Assembly: GCA_963777975.1 (NCBI GenBank)
Contig: CAVZSO010000002.1
Span: forward strand, 186,001 to 250,000
Length of the DNA: 64,000 nt
Direction of reading: 5' to 3'
Origin: CSP1-4 sp963777975
GTDB lineage: Bacteria; Chloroflexota; Limnocylindria; Limnocylindrales; CSP1-4
Shown here in pieces: positions 1 to 9,677 of this stretch; position 1 is the stretch's first letter, and every line of letters starts with the position of its first letter. Under the pieces are notes generated by a model, which saw nothing but the letters and a program-made list of their open reading frames with translations, was not told where the DNA came from and made no database searches. The translations under genes were made by a program, and so were the position numbers.

Positions 1-1067
1 TCCGCGGGCGTGGCCGGGATGGTCAGGACGGCCAGCTCCGGCTTCTTGGCCAGGACGATGCGGGCCTCGTCGTCATAGCCGGGGGCGACGACGGTCTCGT
101 AGGCGTTGGCGACGATGGCGGTGGCCGTCGCCTCGTCGAGCGTCCGATTGACGCCCACGGTCGACCCGAAGGCGTTGACCGGGTCCGTCTCCAGCGCGCG
201 TTGGTAGGCCTCGAGGAGGGTGTCCGCCGATGCCAGCCCGACGGGGTTGGCGCGCTTGACGATGGCGACCGTGGGGGCCGTGAAGTCGGCCGTGATGCGA
301 TGCGCCGCATCGAGGTCGAGCAAGTCGTTGAAGGTCGGCGTGGCACCCTGCAGGCGCGCGGCATCGGCCAGCGTGCCGGCGCGATGAGACGTTTCCCGAT
401 ACAGCGCGCCGCGCTGGTGCGGGTTCTCCCCGTAGGGCAGGTCGCCTTGCTTCTCGAGGACCAGCGTCAGCCGACGGGGGAAGCGGGTGCCGGCGATGTG
501 ATCGAGATAGGCCGCCACCTCGGCGTCGTAGGCCGCCACCAGGGCAAAGGCCTCGGCGGCCAGCCGCTGTCGCAGCTCCGGCGAGACGTGGCCGAGGGTG
601 CCGATCTCTTCGACGACCTGCGCGTACTGCGCGGGATCGGAGATCGCCGCCACGCCGGCGAAGTTCCGCGCCGCCGCCGACAGGAGGGCCAGCCCGCCGA
701 CGTCGATCATCTCGATGGCCTCGTCGATGGGCACCATGCGGGCGCCGACCTGCGGCGCGAAGGGCCGCACGTTGACGACCACGATGTCGAACGTGCCCAT
801 GCCCTGCTCGGCCAGCTCGGTGAGCTGCTCGGGACGGTCGCGGCGGGCCAGGATGCCGGCGTAGACCGCCGGGTGGTAGGTCTTGACCTGGCCGCCGGCG
901 AGGGGCGGCATGGCCGTCAGGTCGCCGACGCTGCCGGCCTCGATGCCCTCGGCGGTCAGGGCCTCCCGCGTGCCGTCGGTGGCGACGAGCTCGACGCCGC
1001 GGGCGACGAGGTCGCGAGCCAGGTCCGGCAGGCCGCTGCGGTCGGCGACCGAGAGCAAGGCTCGCAC
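1..1067 (-). CDS. purH: PurH-like bifunctional purine biosynthesis protein, C-terminus cut by window edge
   Basis: The visible 355 or so residues match PurH, which performs the last two steps of IMP synthesis (AICAR formylation, then IMP cyclisation). The N-terminal IMP cyclohydrolase (MGS-like) domain includes GGQVKTYHPAVYAGILARR and IDVGG, and the AICAR transformylase domain begins around GENPHQ and FNDLLDLDAA. Start: a GTG at 1067 preceded by GGAGGG. The left edge cuts off the C-terminal part. Several usually invariant positions differ. The transformylase KHTNPCG motif reads KRANPVG, so the catalytic His is Arg. In the cyclohydrolase part NLYPF reads NVRPF and AAAKNH reads AAARNF. The fold assignment is secure; whether both activities remain is uncertain. 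Confidence 0.85.
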   Translation of the reverse strand, partial: MRALLSVADRSGLPDLARDLVARGVELVATDGTREALTAEGIEAGSVGDLTAMPPLAGGQVKTYHPAVYAGILARRDRPEQLTELAEQGMGTFDIVVVNVRPFAPQVGARMVPIDEAIEMIDVGGLALLSAAARNFAGVAAISDPAQYAQVVEEIGTLGHVSPELRQRLAAEAFALVAAYDAEVAAYLDHIAGTRFPRRLTLVLEKQGDLPYGENPHQRGALYRETSHRAGTLADAARLQGATPTFNDLLDLDAAHRITADFTAPTVAIVKRANPVGLASADTLLEAYQRALETDPVNAFGSTVGVNRTLDEATATAIVANAYETVVAPGYDDEARIVLAKKPELAVLTIPATPA

Positions 1068-1139
1068 CGCATCACCCTCCGACAACTGGCTCGGGCGGAC
1101 GGCGCGCACATCCCCGAGCGGGCACGTCTCGTGGCCCCG

Positions 1140-1145
1140 AGTATA
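1140..1145 (-). promoter_or_regulatory. putative -10 box of purH
   Basis: TATACT on the minus strand, about 73 nt upstream of the purH GTG. No convincing -35 is visible. Confidence 0.35.
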
Positions 1146-1221
1146 GATCGGCCGCCGTGGCCTTCGCCCTCTGCTATCCTCCGGCCCGCCGACCAGCCGG
1201 TCGAGACGCAGGAGGACGACC

Positions 1222-1683
1222 GTGACCCGAGCGCCCTGGGACTACCTGCTCACACAGTGGGCACCGGATACGTTCCCGGACATCTTCTGGCCCTTCACGA
1301 TCGCGATCATCGTCTTCTTCGTCGGCCAGATCGTCGTCTACAACATCCGGACCCGGCAGCTCCACAAGTTCGAGCCGCTCGTCGGGATGCAGGAGTGGCT
1401 GCTCTGGACGGGCGTCATCACCTTCGGCCTGCTGGGCGTCATGTCGGTCTTCCGCTGGTACTTCCTGCTCGTCCTGGCGACCCTGGTCATCGGCCTCGGG
1501 ACGTATCTCTGGGTCCGCTTCATCTACTTCCCACCCATCGTCGAGGCGTACAACCAGCACCTGCGACGGACGCGCTTCTTCAGCCAGGAGAAGTACAAAC
1601 ACCCCGAGACCACCATCCGGCAGCGCTCGACGCAGCGTTCCAAGAGCAGCAACCGAAGCAAAGGCAAGAAGAAGCGCCGCTGA
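1222..1683 (+). CDS. small membrane protein of unknown function
   Basis: A 153-residue protein starting at a GTG with a GGAGGAC ribosome-binding site just upstream. It has three hydrophobic segments (about residues 22-40, 59-77 and 79-103) and a strongly basic, Ser/Lys/Arg-rich C-terminal tail ending in GKKKRR, presumably cytoplasmic. I do not recognise a family. It lies between divergent purH and the cupin gene, and nothing in the context fixes a role. A TATCCT sequence near 1172 could be its -10 box. Confidence 0.7.
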   Translation: MTRAPWDYLLTQWAPDTFPDIFWPFTIAIIVFFVGQIVVYNIRTRQLHKFEPLVGMQEWLLWTGVITFGLLGVMSVFRWYFLLVLATLVIGLGTYLWVRFIYFPPIVEAYNQHLRRTRFFSQEKYKHPETTIRQRSTQRSKSSNRSKGKKKRR

Positions 1684-1792
1684 CCGACACCGGGCGAGGT
1701 GACCGACGACCCCGACGGACCGGCGGCCACGCCGCCGCCGGGAGCATCCCGACCCCTGAGCGGCGTCCCGACCGCGTGACGAGGGTTGTGCC

Positions 1793-2261
1793 ATGGACAT
1801 CCGCCGTTTCGGCCCAGGACACCGACGGCCCGACGGCCCACCGGGAACGCGCGGCGTGACCGGCACCGTGATCCACCAGGATGCGCGTGGCCTGATCGCC
1901 GAGCTGGCCTTCGAGCGCCACGCCGTGATCGCCCCACACGACAACCCCAACACGACGTTCTTCGTGGTCATCTCCGGTGGTGGCTTCGTGCAGGTCGGCA
2001 GCGAGGGCACGCGCGTCAACCAAGGTGAAGCGATCGTCTGGCCAGCCGGCATCGCCCACGGCGCGTACACCGATGGCACCGAGATGCGCGCCATCGTCAT
2101 CGAGTTCAACGGCGCCGACGACGCCTGGGCGCGAGGGCGTGGTCGACGCGCTCGCGGCAACGACCACGGCCGACGAGCCAGCCGAACCGGCCGAGGGGAC
2201 GCTGGTCCGGCCGGATCCGACGCCCGACGAGCACGATCGGTCGCAGGGCGAACCCTGGTAG
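1793..2261 (+). CDS. cupin-fold protein (frame change near its 3' end)
   Basis: The first 110 residues form a single cupin barrel: a beta-rich run with FFVVISGGGFVQVG, then the second motif around GEAIVWPAGIAHGAYT, whose His is a typical metal ligand. Start is ATG at 1793. The frame loses sense after DDAWA near 2131, while the next frame continues naturally as EGVVDALAATTTADEPAEP and stops at 2261. One extra base at about 2132 in a GCGCGAGGGC context explains this. No partner gene indicates a ligand; it ends convergent to the Nudix gene. Confidence 0.65.
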
Positions 2262-2338
2262 TCGGCGATCGCTGCGGTGCGAACCTGGACGATCGCGCCA
2301 GACGGTCGAGCGCATCCCGAGCCGGATCGAGGACGGAC

Positions 2339-2981
2339 TCAGCCCCCGAGCACCGCGCCCAGCTGCCCCAGGACCCGCGCCGTGGCGCCCCACACGTGAT
2401 GCTCACCGACGGAGAAGGCGCCGTACCGAAGCCGCCAGCCGTCCCGCTCGGCCTCGACGATCTCGATCGGTGCGCCGGGCAGGAAGTGCCGCACCGGCAC
2501 CCGCAGGATGGCCGCCACCTCACGCGGGTCTGGCGTCAGCACGGGCACCCGCTTGGCCAGCGCGACGACCGGCACCAACAGGAAGCCGGAGACGCGAACG
2601 TCGACGACCTCCAGGCGTCCGACGATCCGGACGCCCGCCGCCTCGGCATCAAGGCCGATCTCCTCCTCCGCTTCGCGCAGCGCGGTCCCGTCGGGAAAGT
2701 CGTCGCCAGGGTCGGCGGCGCCCCCGGGAAAGCTGACCTGGCCGGCATGACGAAGGTCGCCTTCCGGCCGGGCGGTCAGGATCAGCGTCGCCTCGCCCGC
2801 CTCGTCTGGGTAGACGAGCACCAGCACGGCGGCATCGCGCGACGGAGCATCGACGCCCCGGCGGACCCACGCCGGCGCGTTCGCGCCCGTGGCCAGGACC
2901 TCGGGATCGAGCGCCATCGGACCCAGGCGGCAGCACATCCGGCAGCCGCTCGAGCCGCTCGCGGGCGATGTCGAAGCGCAT
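2339..2981 (-). CDS. Nudix hydrolase, CoA pyrophosphatase-like (NudL/NUDT7 type)
   Basis: The core carries a Nudix box, a glycine followed by REAEEEIGL, after the SFPGGAADPGD strand-loop typical of CoA pyrophosphatases, which cleave CoA into 4'-phosphopantetheine and 3',5'-ADP. The most natural N-terminus (MRFDIARERLERLPD) begins at ATG 2981 and overlaps the MidA stop as TGATG, the usual sign of translational coupling. It is in another frame than the core, so a one-base change near 2915-2920 is implied. A start at 2938 or 2917 avoids the frame change but gives an unusual N-terminus. Substrate specificity is inferred from family resemblance. Confidence 0.75.
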
Positions 2982-4228
2982 CAGCCAGCCGCGGCAGGGC
3001 GCCCGGGGAGCCGGAAGGCCAGGCTGCGCAACGGAGGCTCCGTGGCGATCCCGCGTCCGAGCAGCAGTACCCCGAAGCCACCCATCGCTCGCGGGTCGAG
3101 CAGGCGCATCACCGAGGCGCGGGCGAGGGCATAGGCCTCGGCCGTCATGTCGGACTGCGCCTGGAGCTCGACCAGCCGTTCACCGAGGCCCAGGCCGCTG
3201 AGCGCCTCGGCCTGGGTCGTCCGCCCGAGGACATCCAGCCCGCCGTCCGCGGCGGCCACCTCGAGCGTGGTCCAGTCGACATGCGCGGTCAGGTCCTGCC
3301 GGCCCACGAAGCGGTAGGGATCGTCGCCGACATGGTGGCGGTGGTAGGTCCGCAGCAGGCCGGCAGGTCGAAGGTCAGGGTCGTACAGCGCGTGCGCGGG
3401 GTGCCCGTAGTCGATCACCATCACGAGCCCGCGCTCGATCCGGGCGCCGAGCCCTCGTGCCCAGGCAGCAGCGGCCAGGCCGACCTCCGCCACCTGACCC
3501 TCGACCAGCGCGACCCCGACACGTGCCAGCGCCGACGCCAGGGCTGGGGTCGATGGCGCGAGGGCGACCTCCGTGAACCAGTCATCGCGCCAGTCGACAT
3601 GCAGCTCGAGCAGCTCGCCGGCGCGAACGGTCACGCGATGGACGGGCAGGGCATCGAGGAGCTCGTTGGCCAGGATCATCCCGGTCATCGGAGGTTCCTC
3701 GTCGACGGCGGACGGCCCGTGCTTCCGGGCGGCAGCGAGTCGTCCGTCGTGACCGGCCTCGATCAGTCGCTCCCGAGCCGCCGTCTCGCGTGCCACGCTG
3801 GCCTCGATGGGTTCGTAGCGCACGGCGCTGGCGGCCGCTGAGCCGGATGCCACCAGGCGATCCAGGATGGCCAGCCCAAGGCTGCCGCTGCCGGCCGCCT
3901 CCTCTCGCAGCGTGAACTCGGCCGGCCGGTCCAGCCGCTGCCAGACCTCCTCGACCTGCGCCGCCAAGGTGGCGCCGAAGATGGGATGGAGCTCGGGCGC
4001 CGTCAGGTAGTCGCCATCACGGGTCGGGCGATCGTCGCGCGTTGCGTAGTAGCCATGTTCGGGGTCGTAGAGGACCGCCGCCATGTAGCGCGCGAAGGGC
4101 ATCGGGCCGCCGGCCGCGATGACATCGCGTAGCTGCTCGACGAGGTCGCGGTCGCTCTCCGCCCATCGCTCGGCCGTCGTCGGTCGCGGTGGCGGCAGCG
4201 TCATGGATGGTCGGTCCGGTGCGGTCAC
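2981..4228 (-). CDS. MidA/NDUFAF7-family SAM-dependent methyltransferase (DUF185)
   Basis: About 415 residues of the COG1565/DUF185 family, whose mitochondrial member NDUFAF7 methylates an arginine of a complex I subunit. Family hallmarks are the N-terminal PMPFARYMAAVLYDPEHGYY, then GDYLTAPELHPIFG. The SAM-loop region reads REEAAGSGSLGLAIL rather than the commoner EMGPGRG. I chose GTG 4228 because a TACCCT box lies 6 nt upstream, suggesting a leaderless start. ATG 4204 is the alternative, giving an N-terminus of MTLPPPRPTTAERW. It is coupled to the downstream Nudix gene. The substrate here is unknown. Confidence 0.8.
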   Translation of the reverse strand: MTAPDRPSMTLPPPRPTTAERWAESDRDLVEQLRDVIAAGGPMPFARYMAAVLYDPEHGYYATRDDRPTRDGDYLTAPELHPIFGATLAAQVEEVWQRLDRPAEFTLREEAAGSGSLGLAILDRLVASGSAAASAVRYEPIEASVARETAARERLIEAGHDGRLAAARKHGPSAVDEEPPMTGMILANELLDALPVHRVTVRAGELLELHVDWRDDWFTEVALAPSTPALASALARVGVALVEGQVAEVGLAAAAWARGLGARIERGLVMVIDYGHPAHALYDPDLRPAGLLRTYHRHHVGDDPYRFVGRQDLTAHVDWTTLEVAAADGGLDVLGRTTQAEALSGLGLGERLVELQAQSDMTAEAYALARASVMRLLDPRAMGGFGVLLLGRGIATEPPLRSLAFRLPGRPAAAG

Positions 4229-4234
4229 GAGCGC

Positions 4235-4240
4235 AGGGTA
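4235..4240 (-). promoter_or_regulatory. -10-like TACCCT 6 nt before the MidA-like GTG
   Basis: TACCCT on the minus strand followed by 6 nt and an in-frame GTG at 4228, a spacing expected of a leaderless transcript. Confidence 0.45.
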
Positions 4241-4309
4241 GCGCGAGATCACGGCCATCTCGCCCACCGACGACTAGGACGAAGGGGCCATCCGGGCTCG
4301 AGCATCTTC

Positions 4310-4315
4310 TAGACT
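4310..4315 (+). promoter_or_regulatory. -10-like TAGACT upstream of the secreted C39-like gene
   Basis: TAGACT lies 36 nt before the GTG start at 4352, leaving a leader of about 30 nt that holds a GGGAGAGGAAGG ribosome-binding region. The same hexamer recurs before other genes in the window. Confidence 0.5.
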
Positions 4316-4351
4316 ACGCTGCCCGACAGGATTCGCAGGGAGAGGAAGGTC

Positions 4352-5724
4352 GTGCTCGGGCGATCGATGCGGGCGCTGGGACTGGCGCTCATCGTGGCCA
4401 TGCTGCTGCCGCTGTTGCCGGCTGCGGCTGTCTTCGCGGGCACCGACGGTCCCGACCCATCGGCGCTGGCCATCCTCGCCGAAGGTCAGCCCGAGCCGGC
4501 TGCCGACCCGACACCGACGCCACCTGATCCGACCCCCGCTCCCGATCCGGCGGCGACGCCGGATCCAACGGCGCCGCCCGATGCCACGCCCGCGCCGGAT
4601 CCGACGGCGGCGCCCGATCCGACCAGCGCCCAGATCCGACCCGGCGCCCGATCCGACGGCGCACCGGCGCCCGACTCCGACGCCAGCTGCCGATCCCGAC
4701 GCCAGCTGCGGAACCGACGCCAGCGCCCGATCCCACGACCGGCTCCGACCTCGCGGCCGAGGTCCAGCCGCCACCGTCCGACCCGCCACCGGGCGACGGA
4801 CCGGCACCGACGCTGCTCGTCACGCGTCCGGCGGCAGGGACGACGATCTTCGTACGGGCCAACCAGGCGACGACGGTCGAATGGACCGAGGCACTCGACG
4901 CCGACCCTGTGGCCAGGTCGGTCACCGAGGAGGCCGGCCCGATCGACCCGAATGGCATCTGTGCGGCGGCCGAGGTGGCACCGACATGGACCCGGGACGA
5001 TCCGACGTCGCCTCTGACCGTCTCCGACCTGGCTGTCGACAGCTGCTACCGCTACGTCGTCGAGCTGAAGCTCAAGGGCGGCGATACGGTCGTCGGGCGA
5101 TCGGGCTGGTTCCGGGTCCTGAAAGCCTGGACGGGCGCCATCAACCTCTATCGGTCGGGCGTCTTCTCGACCCAGCGAAGGACCGCCTGGTGTGTCGGGG
5201 CGTCGATCCAGATGATGAGGAACGTCGTCAAGGGCGAGAGCGACCACAGCTACACCAACCAGGAGACGTACCAGCGCTCGGCCCGCTCACTCGACCTGTA
5301 CGTCGCCGGCGACGGCGCCAAGGGCAGCGATCCCGAAGGCTGGGCCGCGGCCTTGCGCGTCCACGGCGCTGGCGACAGCTACCACGTCGTCGAGAAGGCG
5401 ACGTTCCGCGGCGCCGTGCGGGCCGCCGTCCGTGCGCTGCGCAAGACCGGCAAGCCGGTCGGGCTGCTCGTCGGCCACGGCAGCCATGCCTGGGTCATGA
5501 CCGGTTTCTCGGCCACCGCCGACCCGGCCGTGACCAACGCCTTCGAGGTCACCGCGGTGTACATCATGGGCCCGCTCTACCCGCGCCCCAAGCACTACGG
5601 CTTCGATCCGCCGCCCAACAAGCGCGTGACGATCGACCGTCTGCGGAGCAAGTTCCTGACCCGCTACCACGATCGCCTCGGCCCATCGCGGTGGGACGGC
5701 AGCTACGTGATCATCGCGCCCTGA
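4352..5724 (+). CDS. secreted protein: signal peptide, Pro/Asp-rich linker, C39-like peptidase domain (frame changes in linker)
   Basis: The product begins at GTG 4352 with a signal peptide (about 30 residues, ending near AAAVFAG). A low-complexity linker of DPTPAP-type repeats follows, then a C-terminal domain from about 4840. That domain has a Cys helix (TAWCVGASIQMMRN) and a His strand (GHGSHAWVMTGFSA), the Cys-His arrangement of C39-like/papain-fold proteins. The linker (about 4620-4720) changes frame at least twice; in each frame the Pro/Asp/Thr repeat continues, so indels in the repeat are the simplest reading. It is exported and probably acts at or beyond the cell surface. Peptidase activity is inferred. 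Confidence 0.65.
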
Positions 5725-5739
5725 TCGGGAGCTCTTCGT

Positions 5740-5755
5740 GCGCGGCGCTCCGCGC
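5740..5755. terminator. short hairpin between convergent genes
   Basis: GCGCGG-CGCT-CCGCGC forms a perfect 6-bp stem between the C39-like gene and clpB, which converge here. There is no T-run, so terminator function is a guess. Confidence 0.3.
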
Positions 5756-5767
5756 GGGTTCGTGCCG

Positions 5768-8504
5768 CTAGTTCAGCAGATCGCTGTCGCGCTTCTTGCC
5801 GGCCGGCGCGGTGGCCTCCTCGATCGCCGCTTCGAGCGGATCACGCGGCTCCGGAGCGGGCGGCTGAACGGGCGTCCCGGCGCTCGGTCGCGTCGGCCAC
5901 GACGATCTCGTCGCCTGCGCTGAAGAGGAGCGTCCCAGAGCCCGGGTCGGCGTCGCCGACGATGTGCGAGCCCGGCGGGAAGCGACCCTCGAGCAGCGCG
6001 CGGGCAAGCGGGTTCTCGACCAGGCGCTGGACGGCGCGCTTGAGCGGCCGTGCCCCGAACGCCGGATCGTGTCCCTCGGTCGCCACCAGGCGTCGCGCGG
6101 CGGGCGTCAGCTCCAGGATCAGGTCCTGGTCCTCGAGCCGGGCGGCAAGCTCGGCCACCAGGAGGTCGACGATGGCGGCCAGCTCGGTCTCGCCCAGGGC
6201 ATGGAAGACGATGACCTCGTCGATCCGGTTGAGGAACTCGGGTCGGAACTGCAGCCGCAGCGCGTCGGTCACGCGAGCCTTCATCTCGGCATAGGCGGCC
6301 TCGTCGGGCCGCCCGGCATAGCCGGCCAGGAACTGCGAGCCGACGTTGCTGGTCATGATCAGGACGGTGTCCTTGAAGTTGACCGTCCGGCCCTGTGAGT
6401 CGGTCAGGCGGCCGTCGTCGAGGACCTGGAGGAGGACGTTGAAGACGTCCGGGTGGGCCTTCTCGACCTCGTCGAGCAGGACGACCTGGTATGGCCGCCG
6501 GCGGACCGACTCGGTCAGCTGGCCGCCCTCTTCGTAGCCGATGTAGCCAGGAGGCGCGCCGAGCAGCCGCGAGACCGCGAACTTCTCCATGTACTCGCTC
6601 ATGTCGATGCGTGTCATGGCCGCCTCGTCGTCGAACAGGAAGGCCGCCAGCGCACGCGCCAGCTCGGTCTTGCCGACGCCGGTGGGGCCCAGGAAGACGA
6701 ACGAGCCGATCGGTCGCTTCGGGTCCTTGAGCCCGGCGCGCGCGCGTCGGACGGCGTCGGAGACGGCCGCGATGGCCTCGTCCTGGCCGATGACCCGGGC
6801 ATGGAGGCGCTCCTCCATATGGATGAGCTTGTCGGCTTCGCCCTCCATCAGGCGTGTCACCGGGATGCCCGTCCAGGCGGCCACGACGCGGGCGATCTCG
6901 TCGGCGTCGACCTCTTCCTTGAGCAGCGGGCGAGAGCCACCGGAGGTCGCGATGGCTGCCTCCTGGGTCTTGAGGCGCTCGGCCAGCTCGACCTGGCGAC
7001 CGTACTTCAGCTCGGCCGCCTTGCCGTAGTCGGCCGCCCGCTCGGCGGCCTCGATCTCGTGCTGCAGCCCCTCGAGCTCCGACTTCGTCTCGCGCAGGGC
7101 GCCGATGGCGGCCTTCTCGGTCTCCCATTGCTGCTTGAGCGCGCCGGCCTCCTCGGCCACCTCGGCCAGCTCGCGCTCGAGTGCGGTCAGCCGGGCCTTG
7201 GAGGCCTCGTCCTTCTCCTTGCGCAGCGCCTCGCGCTCGATCTCCAGCTGGATGCGGCGGCGCTCCAGCTCGTCGAGCTCGGTGGGCATGGAGTCCATCT
7301 CGATGCGCAGGCGGCTGGCCGCCTCGTCGACGAGGTCGATGGCCTTGTCGGGCAGGAAGCGGTCGCTGATGTAGCGGTCGGAAAGGGTCGCGGCTGCCAC
7401 CAGCGCCGAGTCGGTGATGCGCACGCCGTGGTGCACCTCGTAGCGCTCGCGCAGGCCGCGCAGGATGGAGATGGTGTCCTCGACCGTCGGCTGATCGACG
7501 TAGACGGGCTGGAAGCGGCGCTCCAGGGCGGCGTCCTTCTCGACGTGCTTGCGGTACTCGTCGAGCGTGGTCGCGCCGATGGTGTGCAGCTCGCCGCGGG
7601 CGAGCATCGGCTTGAGCAGGTTGCTGGCGTCCATGGCGCCCTCGGCGGCGCCGGCGCCGACGACCGTGTGCAGCTCGTCGATGAAGAGGACCACCCGGCC
7701 GTCGGAGTCCTTGATCTCCTTGAGCACGGCCTTCAGGCGCTCCTCGAACTCGCCACGGAACTTGGCGCCGGCGATGAGCGCGCCGAGATCGAGCGCCACG
7801 ACCCGCTTGTCCTTGAGCGACTCGGGCACATCGCCGCGCACGATGCGCTGGGCGAGGCCCTCGACGATGGCCGTCTTGCCGACACCCGGCTCGCCGATCA
7901 GGACCGGGTTGTTCTTGGTCCGTCGCGAGAGGACCTGGATGACGCGTCGGATCTCCTCGTCGCGGCCGATGACGGGGTCGAGCTTGGAGGCCTGGGCGTC
8001 CTTGGTCAGGTCACGACCGTAGCGTTCGAGCGACTGGTAGGTCGTCTCGGGATGCTGCGAGGTGACGCGCTGGCCGCCACGGACGGAGGCCAGGGCACCG
8101 AGGACAGCCTCCTTGCCGGCACCGGCCTCGTGCAGGATGCGCTGGGCATCACCGCCGGCCTCGGTCGCGGCGATGAGCAGGTGCTCGGTCGAGACGTACT
8201 CGTCTTGCAGCCGCTTGGCCTCGTCCTCGGCACGCTCGAAGAGCTGACGGGCGCGAGGATCGAGCGAGAGCGAGCCGCCGGCGATGCGTGCCCTGCGTCC
8301 GAGCACGGCGGCCAGCTCGACGCGCACCTTGGCCACGTCCGCGCCGAGACGCCGAAGGGTGGCCGCGGGCGTGCCGTCGTCGTCCTCGAGCAGGGCCGAC
8401 AGGAGGTGCTCGACATCGAGCGTCGGGCTCTGGGCATCGGTCGCGATGCGCTGGGCGGCCAGGACGGCCTCCTGCGCCTTCTCGGTGTAGCGGGTCAGGT
8501 TCAT
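5768..8504 (-). CDS. clpB: ATP-dependent chaperone ClpB (frame change near its 3' end)
   Basis: A full ClpB disaggregase that resolubilises aggregates with DnaK/DnaJ. It starts MNLTRYTEKAQEAVLAAQ at ATG 8504 and has a double Clp N domain, AAA1 with Walker A GEPGVGKTA, a long coiled-coil middle domain (about residues 400-520), AAA2 with GPTGVGKTE, and the D2-small domain. The ATG overlaps the stop of the dnaJ-like gene. The uninterrupted frame stops at 5841, but after a GCCGGGACG run near 5878 the neighbouring frame gives a more natural acidic tail ending KKRDSDLLN at 5768. I therefore extend to 5768 with one presumed extra base. Confidence 0.93.
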
Positions 8505-9627
8505 GATCGGGTGGCTCCGGGTGCGGGATCGGTGGCGGTCGGGCGGCGGGACTGGTCCGCGGCTGGGGCCGCCCGTTCGGGGATCGGGCTGCTTGATGGC
8601 GGACGTGAAGGCGCGCAGGCGCTCGCGGTCCGCGTCGTCGAGGCCAGTCGGCAGGACCACGCGGACGCGGACGTAGAGGTCGCCGGCGCCCTCCGCCTTG
8701 AAGCGCGGCATGCCGCGGCCGGCCAGGCGGATGACGCGGCCATTCTGGGTCTCGGGCGGGATGCGCAGGAGGACCTTGCCCTTGAGCGTCTCGACGGGTA
8801 CCTCGGCACCGAGCAAGGCCTCCTCGAGCCGGATGGGCAGCTCGCGGTGCAGGTCGTCGCCCTTGCGTGTGAAGATCGGGTGCGGCCCGATGCGCATCCG
8901 CAGATAGACATTGCCGGCATTCGGCCCGCTGCCGGCCTTGCCGGAGAGTCGGATCTTCTGGCCGTCACTGACGCCCCGGCGGGATGGTCACGTCGAGGCG
9001 CTTGCCGCCCACGTCGACGAGCCGCGACGTGCCGACGAACGCTTCGTCGAGGGTCACGTCGACGTCGGCGGTGGCGTGCTGGCGTGCGATCGGCGCGCTG
9101 CGCTGGCGGCCGCTGGCGCCGACGGCGCCGGCCTCGTCGAGGCCCATGCCGCCGAGGATGTCGCCGAAGTCCATGCCGCCCATCGTCGACGTCGTCGTTC
9201 GGCGCCCAGCGCGGGTGGCGGTCTGGGCGCCGGTCGCCGCACCGCTGAAGAAGGCGCGGAAGAAGTCGCTGAAGCCAGCGGCCTCCTCGCCCGACGCCGT
9301 GCGGAACTCGTAGCGCACGCCGCCCCGACCCTGTCGAAAGGCGGCGAATGGGTCGCCGGCCGCGGCGCCCGCAGCCCCGGCACCACTCGTGCCGGCCCGC
9401 TGGTAGGCCTCCCAGTCGGCGCCCAGGGTGTCGTAGGCCTTGCGCTTCTCGGCATCACCCAGGACGGCGTTGGCCTCGTTGACCTCCTTGAAGCGCTTCT
9501 CGGCCGCCGCGCCCTTGTTGACGTCCGGATGGTGCTCGCGCGCCAGCTTCCGGAAGGCCTTCTTGATGTCAGCCTGACTGGCCGTCCGGGGGACGCCGAG
9601 GGTCGCGTAGTAGTCCTTGTACTCCAT
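8501..9627 (-). CDS. cbpA: DnaJ/CbpA-type co-chaperone (two frame changes)
   Basis: The N-terminal J domain contains HHPDVNKG, whose HPD triad stimulates DnaK ATPase. A Gly/Phe-poor linker follows, then two beta-rich substrate-binding domains (IPPG, GPNAGNVYLRMRIGPHPIF). No CxxCxGxG zinc repeats are present, so it resembles CbpA rather than classical DnaJ. An extra G in a GGGG run near 8975 truncates the frame after VTIPPG. Correcting it joins two halves that align across the break. A second shift near 8580, again beside a C/G run, would let the gene end at TGA 8501-8503, overlapping the clpB ATG. Without it the frame reads straight into clpB. Confidence 0.82.
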
Positions 9628-9677
9628 CGTCTGCGTGCGCGGTCGGGACGGGCCTCACGACCCGCCCCGACCGGTCC

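Noticed and set aside
201..1859. A 552-codon open frame on the plus strand
   Set aside because: It is the antisense shadow of purH: Asp/Gly/Arg/His-rich translation without domains, while the minus strand encodes clear PurH motifs.
2262..3841. Continuation of the cupin frame for another 500 codons
   Set aside because: It lies opposite the Nudix and MidA-like genes and shows only shadow composition; the cupin ends more sensibly at 2261 after a one-base shift.
4500..4720. The DPTPAP repeat as a DNA tandem-repeat array or CRISPR-like element
   Set aside because: It is a coding low-complexity linker with imperfect codon-level repeats and no spacers.
5841..8897. A single 1018-codon DnaJ-ClpB fusion
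   Set aside because: The frame joins the DnaJ tail to ClpB, but ClpB has a good ATG at 8504. One base out, DnaJ ends at a TGA overlapping it, the usual coupling pattern, and the same gene has another clear indel.
6453..9248. A 931-codon plus-strand frame
   Set aside because: Complement of clpB and dnaJ; high-GC genes give long open antisense frames.
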